Shown here piece by piece: positions 43,860 through 51,176 of a DNA stretch of 64,000 nt. Both the position numbers and the translations under genes were made by a program. Within the stretch, counting starts at the first letter, position 1, and every line of letters begins with the position of its first letter. The stretch spans positions 1,116,001 to 1,180,000 of the forward strand of contig CAWDHQ010000002.1 of assembly GCA_963802215.1 (NCBI GenBank). Reading direction: 5' to 3'. The stretch is from SHZI01 sp963802215 (lineage in GTDB: Bacteria > Pseudomonadota > Gammaproteobacteria > Steroidobacterales > GCA-2729495). The notes beneath the pieces were generated by a model. The model ran no database searches. It worked only from the letters and a program-made list of their open reading frames with translations, and was not told the DNA's origin.

Positions 43860-44783
43860 ATGAGACGCCGCACTCTCCTGGCAGTGGCCGGAGCTTCGGG
43901 GCTTTTGCGTGCCGCAGGCGCGGCCGGTTCCACGCCACTGGCTTCCCTGCCGCCCCTTCAGCTCGATCTTTCCCGGCCGGAGGACAACCTGACGGCCTGG
44001 ATGAAGATGCGGGGCAGCCTGGAAGGGCAGGACGTGTACTTCTGGTTCACCGGCGGTCTCGATGTGGCGATTCCCGGCGAACCAATCCGGCCCTTCGTTA
44101 CCGTGGAGACGCTGATCCTCCGCCGGACCCAGCGCATCGGTGCAGGCACCTTCCACGTGACGGACTGGGAGGCATCCTTCTACCGTGATCCCGGGACAGG
44201 CGCGGTCGTGGACGAATTGCAGAATCCGGTCACGGGCAGGCCGGTGCAGCCGCTCCACTACCGGGAAGGCCCCGTGACTTTCGAGTACACCGCCACACGC
44301 CAGCCCCGGCTCGTCGGCCTCGAGACGCCCTTTGCCGAGAAGAATGAACCGTTCCGCCAGCCGTGGCGCGTTGCTGGCGACACCCTCTGGATGACCAAGG
44401 CCTTCTACATCTCCGGACGGCCCCAGTGGCTCGACATCAGGGAGTTCCCGGACGAGACGCCAGCCACTCCACTCACGGTGTCCTCCATCGCCGTGATGGA
44501 GTCCCGTCTGTCGCAGGTGCTGGATCCGCACCTGTCGTCGGTACCGACCAGCTACTCCTACCAGGCCACGTCCGACTGGCTGCCCTGGATGAAGCTTGGC
44601 CAGCGGCCTGGCTACCTGGTGTGGCACGAGAACGGCAAGAAGCTGTTCAGCCTCAACGAACTGCCGGCGGATTCACTCGCGGCGCTCGAGCGCCTTCATC
44701 CGGTCTGGTTCAACCGTCCCGTGCCCTGGGAAGGATTCACGAACCTGTTCTTCCAGTACCGGGAGCAGCGCGGCCGGCGCTAG
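43860..44783 (+). CDS. DUF1838 family protein, exported
   Basis: The 307-aa protein opens with MRRRTLLAVAGASGLLRAAG, a Tat-like signal that the other DUF1838 copy lacks. Conserved blocks DNLTAWMKMRGSLEGQDVYF, FVTVETLILRRTQR and SDWLPWMKLGQRPGYLVWHE mark the family. Function unknown. It heads a rightward series with the propeller pair, the Rieske oxygenase and the oligopeptide-binding protein. Confidence 0.78.
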   Translation: MRRRTLLAVAGASGLLRAAGAAGSTPLASLPPLQLDLSRPEDNLTAWMKMRGSLEGQDVYFWFTGGLDVAIPGEPIRPFVTVETLILRRTQRIGAGTFHVTDWEASFYRDPGTGAVVDELQNPVTGRPVQPLHYREGPVTFEYTATRQPRLVGLETPFAEKNEPFRQPWRVAGDTLWMTKAFYISGRPQWLDIREFPDETPATPLTVSSIAVMESRLSQVLDPHLSSVPTSYSYQATSDWLPWMKLGQRPGYLVWHENGKKLFSLNELPADSLAALERLHPVWFNRPVPWEGFTNLFFQYREQRGRR

Positions 44784-44899
44784 CGGTCTTGCGGCGAGCA
44801 CAGTGCGACAAACTGCCACGGCACCGGCCGGTCGTGGCGCTGCAAGCGAAGGGTCCTGCGCTATGATTCGGCCAGGCAACATGCCAAGGGAAAACAAGA

Positions 44900-46105
44900 A
44901 TGCAACGCTCCAAGGTTCTCGTCGCCACCGTCTTTTCGGCAGCCCTCGCCACTCACGCGGGATTCGCACTGGCCGCTGACGCCGCCGCACCCGCGGCTGA
45001 TGCCACGGCAAAGGCCAGCACCCGCGCCGGTGCCGACAGCGCGGGTCCCGACTGGGCCTCCCGCGAGCTGCCCCATCGCAAGATTCCGAACATTCCCGAG
45101 ACTGCCGAGGCGTACTACGCGCCCGACAGCATCCACGTCATCGCCCAGACCCAGGATCCCAAGGCCCTGCGGGCCCAGGACGAGAAGTCCGCCGGTGGCG
45201 CGCTCACCTGGATCTTCAAGGACGACGGTTCCGAGGCCTGGCGGGTGAACGACCGCGGCCAGGATGCCTGTTCCTGGTTCTTCCCGGACCAGAAACGCAT
45301 CGTCTGGACGTCCACGCGGGACAACATGGACATGCCCATCGGCAACTGGTCCGATGACAGCGAGTATCCCCAGGGTGCCGAGCTCTACACCTCGGACCTG
45401 AGGGGCGGTGACATCAAGCGCCTGACCAAGAACAAGGTCTACGAGGCAGAAGTCACCGTCTCGCCGGACGGCAAGTGGATCGTCTTCGGCCGCCAGACCA
45501 AGGGCAACATGGACATCTGGATCATGAAGCCCGACGGCACCGGCGAGAAGCAGCTTACGTTCACGCCGGACTGGCAGGAGGGCGCACCCTATTTCCTTCC
45601 GGACAACAAGACCATCATCTTTCGTGCCTGGCAGCGGAGTGTCACCCGGGAGCTGAAGCGGATCCGCGAGGAAACCGGCCAGCGTAACCAGACGCCGATG
45701 ACCATCTTCACCATGAACATGGATGGCTCGAACGTTCAGCCCCGCACTTTCACCAACGACATGAACTGGGCTCCGTTCCCGGCACCTGATGGCCGGCACT
45801 TCGCCTACGTGCGCATTGGCGAGGGCAACAACTGGGACGTCTACCTGGGCGATCTCGCCGGTGGTGAACCCCGCCGGCTGACCTGGGCACCGGCGTTCGA
45901 CGGCTTCCCGGCCATTTCGCCGGACGGGAAGAAATTGCTGTTCACCCGCAGTGAGGGCCAGCGATTCATGTCCGACCTTTACACGCACGTGATGGACATC
46001 TCGTCCCTGAACATCGGTCCCGAGAACTTCAAGGGCGTGCCGCCGACGGCTGAAGCGCCGCCCGGATGGAAGCTGCCCGCCGAGAAGATCGTGTCCAGCA
46101 ACTAG
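44900..46105 (+). CDS. Exported TolB-like beta-propeller protein (PD40 repeats), first of a tandem pair
   Basis: The 401-aa protein has a signal peptide (VLVATVFSAALATHAGFALA), then repeats of the PD40/WD40-like type (VTVSPDGKWIVFGRQTKGNM, TPDWQEGAPYFLPDNKTIIF, FPAISPDGKKLLFTRSEGQR). An AAGGGA site precedes the ATG. Half of it is nearly identical in layout to the next gene (QDACSWFFPDQKRIVWTSTR here; QDACSYFFPDGQTIVWTSTR there), so a recent-in-kind tandem duplication. Likely a periplasmic substrate-binding propeller. Confidence 0.85.
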   Translation: MQRSKVLVATVFSAALATHAGFALAADAAAPAADATAKASTRAGADSAGPDWASRELPHRKIPNIPETAEAYYAPDSIHVIAQTQDPKALRAQDEKSAGGALTWIFKDDGSEAWRVNDRGQDACSWFFPDQKRIVWTSTRDNMDMPIGNWSDDSEYPQGAELYTSDLRGGDIKRLTKNKVYEAEVTVSPDGKWIVFGRQTKGNMDIWIMKPDGTGEKQLTFTPDWQEGAPYFLPDNKTIIFRAWQRSVTRELKRIREETGQRNQTPMTIFTMNMDGSNVQPRTFTNDMNWAPFPAPDGRHFAYVRIGEGNNWDVYLGDLAGGEPRRLTWAPAFDGFPAISPDGKKLLFTRSEGQRFMSDLYTHVMDISSLNIGPENFKGVPPTAEAPPGWKLPAEKIVSSN

Positions 46106-46116
46106 AGGACGGCAAG

Positions 46117-47199
46117 ATGACAATGCGCAGGTTCTTCGTTGGTCTTGCCCTTTTCACAGCGGCGTCGCCGGGGCTGGCCGCCCCGGCGGTGACGCTGCCC
46201 AAGCTTCCGCCCCCCGACCCGCGGGAGCTGCCGTACTTCATGGTGCCGATTCCCATGGAAGCCGCCGAGGCCTACTGGGCTCCCGACTCCCGCCACCTGA
46301 TCGCCCAGACGCGGGACCCCCAGGCGCTGAAGACGAAGCAGGGCACCAACGGTGCGCTGACCTGGATCTTCTCGGACGATGGCAAGGAGATGTGGCGCGT
46401 CAACGACCGAGGCCAGGACGCCTGCTCGTACTTCTTCCCGGATGGCCAGACGATCGTCTGGACCTCCACCCGGGACAACATGAGCATGCCGGTTGGCAAC
46501 TGGTCCGACTCCGACGATTACCCTCAGGGCGGCGAGATCTACCTCTCCGACTGGCGCGGGAAAAACGTCCGCCGGATGACCGACAACAAGTACTACGAGG
46601 CCGAGGTCTCCGTGTCGCCGGATGGCCAGTGGCTCGCCTACGGCCGCCAGATCGACGGGAAGATGGACATCTGGGCCCAGCGGGTGAGCACGGGCGAGCA
46701 GTTCCAGGTCACGCGCACGGACGAGTGGCAGGAGGGTGCGCCGTTCTTCCTGCCCGACAACCAGACCATCATCTTCCGGGCGTGGAAGCGGTCGGACTAC
46801 AAGAACGTCAAGCCGACGCCGATGACCATCTTCACCATCCGGCGGGATGGCACGGACTGGCGCCGCCACACCTTCGACGAGGGCATGAACTGGCACCCGA
46901 CCCCGGCGCCCGATGGCCGGCACTACGTCTATGTCAGGGCGGTCACTCCCAACAACTGGGAGATCATGCTGGGAGACCTCGCGGGCGGCCCGCCCCGCCA
47001 GCTGACCTACTACGACAAGCTCGACATCCTGGCGCACATTTCCCCGGACGGGAAAAAGATGAACTGGGGCCGCGCCACCGGCGACGGCTTCATGGGTGGA
47101 ATCCGGACCTTCGTCATGGACGTTTCCTCGCTCAACCTGGGCAAGGAGAACTACGTGCCCTTCGATCCCTCCTGGGGAAAGAAGATGGAGGCGCCGTAG
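46117..47199 (+). CDS. Exported TolB-like beta-propeller protein, second of the tandem pair
   Basis: The 360-aa paralogue starts MTMRRFFVGLALFTAASPGL and shares the same propeller blocks with the first copy, including WTSTRDNMSMPVGNWSDSDD and EWQEGAPFFLPDNQTIIFRA. AGAGGAC lies nine bases upstream. Eleven bases separate the genes. One base lies between its stop and the TTG of the Rieske gene, so the propellers and the oxygenase are one transcription unit. Confidence 0.85.
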   Translation: MTMRRFFVGLALFTAASPGLAAPAVTLPKLPPPDPRELPYFMVPIPMEAAEAYWAPDSRHLIAQTRDPQALKTKQGTNGALTWIFSDDGKEMWRVNDRGQDACSYFFPDGQTIVWTSTRDNMSMPVGNWSDSDDYPQGGEIYLSDWRGKNVRRMTDNKYYEAEVSVSPDGQWLAYGRQIDGKMDIWAQRVSTGEQFQVTRTDEWQEGAPFFLPDNQTIIFRAWKRSDYKNVKPTPMTIFTIRRDGTDWRRHTFDEGMNWHPTPAPDGRHYVYVRAVTPNNWEIMLGDLAGGPPRQLTYYDKLDILAHISPDGKKMNWGRATGDGFMGGIRTFVMDVSSLNLGKENYVPFDPSWGKKMEAP

Positions 47200-47200
47200 G

Positions 47201-48352
47201 TTGTTCATCAACTTCTGGTACGCAGCCCTGCGCGGTGACCAGCTGGCGGATCAGCCGGTCAAGGTGCGGATGCTCGGCCAGAACTTCGTGCTGTTCCGGG
47301 ACACGGCTGGCAAGGCCCACTGCCTGTCCAACGTCTGTGTGCACCGGGGCGGTTCCCTCGCCGGTGGCAAGGTGAAGGGCGACCGGGTCGAGTGCCCGTA
47401 TCACGGCTGGCAGTTCGATGGCGCCGGCCGGTGCACGCGCATACCGTCGCTGGGTGCTGCGGCGAGCATTCCCGCGCGAGCCCGGGTGGACGCCTACCCG
47501 GTGGAGGAACGCTACGGCCTGGTGCACGCGTTCCTCGGCGACCTGCCGGAAGCGGACCGGCCGCCGATCATGCCCATCCCGGAATATGGCCAGCCGGGCT
47601 GGCATGCCCAGATCGACGAGTACCTGAACACGGCGGACTACCGGCGCACGATAGAGAACGGCCTGGACCCCGCCCACAACGAGTTCGTGCACACCACGCA
47701 CGGATTCTCGGGCAAGGAGGGCGACTCCCGGGTGCCCGACCTCACCATCGAGGAGCAGCCCTGGGGATGCGGCTTCATGACCACCTACTACTCGCCGCCC
47801 CTCCAGGACGAGAAGATGAAGGCGGCGGCGGGCCGGCAGGGCGAGGCCGTGGTGACCGCCGGGACCTTCCACCACGGTCCCACCTGCATGACGACCCGTA
47901 TCAATCCCGGGCCGGGCATTGCCATCAACCAGAATGTGTTCAAGACGCCCGTGGATGCGACCACGGTCCGCACCTTCCTCGTCCAGACCCGCAGCTTCCT
48001 GCTCGAGTCGCAGCACGATGCCCGCTTCAGCGAGCGGAATGTCTTCGTGCGGGAACAGGACCAGGTGGTGCTGACGGCCCTGGAACCCTTCTTCACGCCG
48101 GAAACCAACAGCCACGAGCTGCTGATGCCATCGGACCGCGCGGTCGCCCGCTACCGGGAACTCCTGCAGGAGTGGGAGTCGCGGGGCTGGCGCATCGATG
48201 AGCGGGCCCTGGCCCGTGACGCAGGACGGGTCGCCCGCGCCATTCCCGGCCCCGCCCGCCGCGACCAGCCGAAGGGGTGGGTGCTCGATACGGTGCCGGT
48301 GCTGCCCGGTGGATGGCAACGGAGTGAACAATGCCGGGATTCCGCGGTGTAG
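47201..48352 (+). CDS. Rieske non-haem iron oxygenase, alpha subunit
   Basis: The 383-aa protein begins at a TTG (FINFWYAALRGDQLADQPVK) directly after the propeller gene. The Rieske motif is Cys46-x-His48...Cys65-x2-His68 (VCVHRGG, CPYHGW). The catalytic iron site is Asn153-x2-Asp156-x2-His159-x4-His164 (NGLDPAHNEFVH). Family resemblance is to pheophorbide a oxygenase/vanillate demethylase-type monooxygenases. No reductase gene is adjacent. The stop TAG lies in a repeat copy, and the next gene starts inside this one at 48331. Confidence 0.9.
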   Translation: MFINFWYAALRGDQLADQPVKVRMLGQNFVLFRDTAGKAHCLSNVCVHRGGSLAGGKVKGDRVECPYHGWQFDGAGRCTRIPSLGAAASIPARARVDAYPVEERYGLVHAFLGDLPEADRPPIMPIPEYGQPGWHAQIDEYLNTADYRRTIENGLDPAHNEFVHTTHGFSGKEGDSRVPDLTIEEQPWGCGFMTTYYSPPLQDEKMKAAAGRQGEAVVTAGTFHHGPTCMTTRINPGPGIAINQNVFKTPVDATTVRTFLVQTRSFLLESQHDARFSERNVFVREQDQVVLTALEPFFTPETNSHELLMPSDRAVARYRELLQEWESRGWRIDERALARDAGRVARAIPGPARRDQPKGWVLDTVPVLPGGWQRSEQCRDSAV

Positions 48353-49953
48353 GAGCGCCGACGGGCGCGACCCGGTCGAGGTCGCACCGGTCGGCGCTCC
48401 TACTGTTGCTCACCTTGGCCACGACCGGCGCCAGCGCGCAGTCGGTGCTCCGCCGCGGCACCGCGGCCGATGCGCCCACACTGGATCCCGTCGTCGCGGC
48501 GGGCACCCTGGCCGCGCCCATCATCAACGACCTCTTCGAGGGCCTCCTTGGCAAGGACCCGTCGCTGAAGCTGATTCCCGGATCGGCGGAGACCTGGACC
48601 GTCAGTCCGGATGGCCGCACCTACACCTTCCGCCTGCGCCCGAACCTCCAGTGGTCCGACGGCGTGCCGCTGACGGCCGAGGACTTCGTCTACAGCTACC
48701 GCCGGATGGTGACGCCCGCCGTCGCCGCTCCCATCGCCGGGCAGTTCTACCTGGTCGAGAACGCCCGCGACATCGTCTCGGGCAAGCTGCTGCCGGAGAA
48801 GCTCGGCATCAGCGCCCCGGACCCGCGCACCGTCGTCATCCGCCTGTCGTCACCGGCCCCGTACTTCCTCGACCTCCTGGGCAACCTGAACGCCGTGCCG
48901 ACGCCCCGGCACGTCATCGAGAAGCACGGCAAGGACTGGACCCGTCCGGAGTACATGGTGACCAACGGTCCCTACACGCTCGTCGAGCGGATTCCGCAGA
49001 CGATGACGAAGTTGCGCAAGAATCCGCGCTATCACGCTGCCGCGACCGTCCGCACGGAAGTGGTCGAGTGGTACCCCACCCAGGACCTGGCAACTTCGCT
49101 CCGCCGCTTTCGGGCCGGTGAGCTCGACCAGATCCTCAATTTCCCGCCCGACGAGATCGACCGCTTGCGCAAGGAAATGCCCGCGGCGCTGAAGATTGCG
49201 CAGAGCCAGGGCGTGTACTACCTCGTCGTGAATCTCCGCAGGCCGCAGTTTGCCGATGCCCGGGTGCGGCGGGCGCTGGCGCTGGCGGTGGATCGCCAGG
49301 GTCTCACGGACAAGCTGCTCCGCACCGGCGTCAAGCCGGCCTTCTCCTTCGTGGGCCCCGACTTCAGCAACTACGACGGGATCCGCCTGCCGGAGGAAGG
49401 CCAGTCCATGGCGGAGCGCCAGGCCGAGGCCCGCCGCCTGCTTGCCGCCGCCGGCTTTGGCCCGGGAAACCCTCTGACCTTCGAGTATGTGTACGACACG
49501 AACGAGGAGAACCGGAAGATCGCCGTGGCCCTTGCGGCCATGTGGCAGGCGGTGGGCGTCAGGGCCCAGGCCGTCAACGTGGACTTCGGTCAGCTGAACC
49601 GGCAGATCCGCACCGGCGCCTTCGATGTGGGGCGGTGGAGCTACTTCGCGAGCTTTGACGACCCGATTGCCCTGCTGCAGCTCTATTCCAGCGACAACGC
49701 CAGCAACTACGTGGGCTACCTGAATCCGGAGTACGACCGTCTCCTGCTCGAATCCAACGTGACCGCCGATCCGGCGGCCCGCCGGAAGATTCTGGAGAAG
49801 GCGGAGACGATCCTCTTGCGCGACGCACCGATCATCCCGATCTACGACTACGTACGCCGATATCTCGTAGCGCCGGAGGTGCAGGGCTGGGTCACGTCGG
49901 GGCGCGGACCGACGCCGAGTCGCTATCTGTCCGTGAAGCGGCCTGCTCCGTAG
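48331..49953 (+). CDS. ABC transporter oligopeptide-binding protein (OppA/SBP_bac_5)
   Basis: The 540-aa protein has an N-terminus (MPGFRGVGAPTGATRSRSHR) that is partly coded by a repeat copy, followed by a normal signal peptide core (SALLLLLTLATTGASAQS). The mature protein has the SBP_bac_5 pattern: TLDPVVAAGTLAAPIINDLF, VRRALALAVDRQGLTDKLLR and the C-terminal DAPIIPIYDYV. It should bind peptides or small organics in the periplasm. No permease or ATPase genes follow. It starts 22 bases before the Rieske stop. Confidence 0.88.
   Translation: MPGFRGVGAPTGATRSRSHRSALLLLLTLATTGASAQSVLRRGTAADAPTLDPVVAAGTLAAPIINDLFEGLLGKDPSLKLIPGSAETWTVSPDGRTYTFRLRPNLQWSDGVPLTAEDFVYSYRRMVTPAVAAPIAGQFYLVENARDIVSGKLLPEKLGISAPDPRTVVIRLSSPAPYFLDLLGNLNAVPTPRHVIEKHGKDWTRPEYMVTNGPYTLVERIPQTMTKLRKNPRYHAAATVRTEVVEWYPTQDLATSLRRFRAGELDQILNFPPDEIDRLRKEMPAALKIAQSQGVYYLVVNLRRPQFADARVRRALALAVDRQGLTDKLLRTGVKPAFSFVGPDFSNYDGIRLPEEGQSMAERQAEARRLLAAAGFGPGNPLTFEYVYDTNEENRKIAVALAAMWQAVGVRAQAVNVDFGQLNRQIRTGAFDVGRWSYFASFDDPIALLQLYSSDNASNYVGYLNPEYDRLLLESNVTADPAARRKILEKAETILLRDAPIIPIYDYVRRYLVAPEVQGWVTSGRGPTPSRYLSVKRPAP
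48349..48403. repeat. REP-like inverted pair inside the OppA-like N-terminus
   Basis: GTAGGAGCGCCGACGGGCGC... and ...GTCGGCGCTCCTAC face each other with two mismatches between arms. TAG at 48350-48352 ends the Rieske gene; the same DNA encodes residues about 7-24 of the peptide-binding protein in another frame. Confidence 0.88.
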
Positions 49954-50509
49954 GCGCACTGGCTGTAGTCGTCGGCGTCGTGGGCAGCGGCGAGATCATC
50001 GAAGCCGCCACTTCTCCGCCAAGCACCGAGTACTCGAGATGGTGCGGGCCCGGGGGTGTGACCTTAAGCCCGTGGTCGCAATCGCATTCCTCGTCGAAGA
50101 GCTTCAGCGCGCGGGTGAACATGGCGTAGCGCTGGTCCGAAGGGCCCAGGTTGACCAGCAGAGTGACGCAGCGGATCACGCTGTCGGCTGCCTGGGTGAT
50201 GCTGGTCGGTGCGTGGCGCAGCAGGTCGCCGTAGGCGTCGCGGATCTGGTAGAGCATTCCGTAGTTGCCGTGTCCCTGGTTGACGGCGGCATCCACGGCG
50301 TCATTCACGCACTTTCGGAAGCGCGCGTAGACCGCGCGCCGCTCCAGGAGCCGTTGCCGCGCAGTGGCGGAGAGCTGGGGTTCACCGCTGTCGCCCGGCC
50401 GCAGCCGCAGCCGGTTTCGCTGCCAGTCGATCAACAGGTCGACGACCCGTGTCAGTGCGTACCCCAGCACCACGAGCAACAGGTAAGCCATTGACTCCGG
50501 CCAGGCCAT
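49892..50509 (-). CDS. Membrane-anchored protein of unknown function
   Basis: The 205-aa protein starts MAWPESMAYLLLVVLGYALT with one N-terminal membrane helix, then a soluble helical domain (ARQRLLERRAVYARFRKCVN, NLGPSDQRYAMFTRALKLFD) and a Ser/Thr-rich C-terminal tail. No family recognised. It overlaps the end of the oligopeptide-binding protein gene by 62 bases in the opposite direction, so the tail may be over-extended. Confidence 0.6.
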   Translation of the reverse strand: MAWPESMAYLLLVVLGYALTRVVDLLIDWQRNRLRLRPGDSGEPQLSATARQRLLERRAVYARFRKCVNDAVDAAVNQGHGNYGMLYQIRDAYGDLLRHAPTSITQAADSVIRCVTLLVNLGPSDQRYAMFTRALKLFDEECDCDHGLKVTPPGPHHLEYSVLGGEVAASMISPLPTTPTTTASAPTEQAASRTDSDSASVRAPT

Positions 50510-50617
50510 GACGACGGTCGCCCAAAACCCCGAACAGTAGTGAAGTCGGCATGCCGTGCGCCAAGTTGAGCGACGAGCGTCACACATCGCCGCACGTGGG
50601 TCACGAGGGTGGCGGCC

Positions 50618-51142
50618 TCACCGGCTTGCGCGGGCGTTTTCCTCGTCGCAGCGCCGGATCTGGGCGCGGTACTCCAGGGCCTTCCGCTGGTCGACCGGCA
50701 GTCCCAGCTCGCCCCGTTCCGAGGCCTCGGCGAGCCGCTGCAGTGCCAGCCGGTGGCGGCCGGCCGCCGCTTTCTCGTACCAGGACAGTGCTACCGCCGG
50801 ATCGTGGGGGAGGGCGGGACCGGATTCCGACTGCCAGGCGAGCCAGTACTGGGCTTCGGTCACTCCCTGGTCCGCCGCGGAGCGGATCAGGGGAATCGCC
50901 TCCCCGGGCTGCCAGTTGCCTGCAAGCCCGAGGGAGAAGAGGGCCAGCTGGTAGGTGGCATCGGCATCGCCCGCACCGGCCTCGGCCGAGCACAGTGCCC
51001 GCACCCGCGCCACGTCGGCGGCGGCGGGCTCCGCCTGGAGCAGCAGGGGATGCAACTCCGCGCGGCAGGCGCCCGCTGTCGCCGGCAGGGGTCCGGACGA
51101 GAGGCAGATGAGGATCAGTGACGGGAGGGCATAGGGCCGCAT
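50618..51142 (-). CDS. Sel1-like repeat protein
   Basis: The 174-aa protein has a signal peptide (LPSLILICLSSGPLPATAGA) and a domain of Sel1-like helical repeats (GEAIPLIRSAADQGVTEAQY, VALSWYEKAAAGRHRLALQR, LAEASERGELGLPVDQRKAL). A few cysteines may form disulfides. Likely a periplasmic protein-interaction module. Confidence 0.7.
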   Translation of the reverse strand: MRPYALPSLILICLSSGPLPATAGACRAELHPLLLQAEPAAADVARVRALCSAEAGAGDADATYQLALFSLGLAGNWQPGEAIPLIRSAADQGVTEAQYWLAWQSESGPALPHDPAVALSWYEKAAAGRHRLALQRLAEASERGELGLPVDQRKALEYRAQIRRCDEENARASR

Positions 51143-51176
51143 GGGCGCCAGTCTACCGCGCCGCCGCCTCCGGCAG

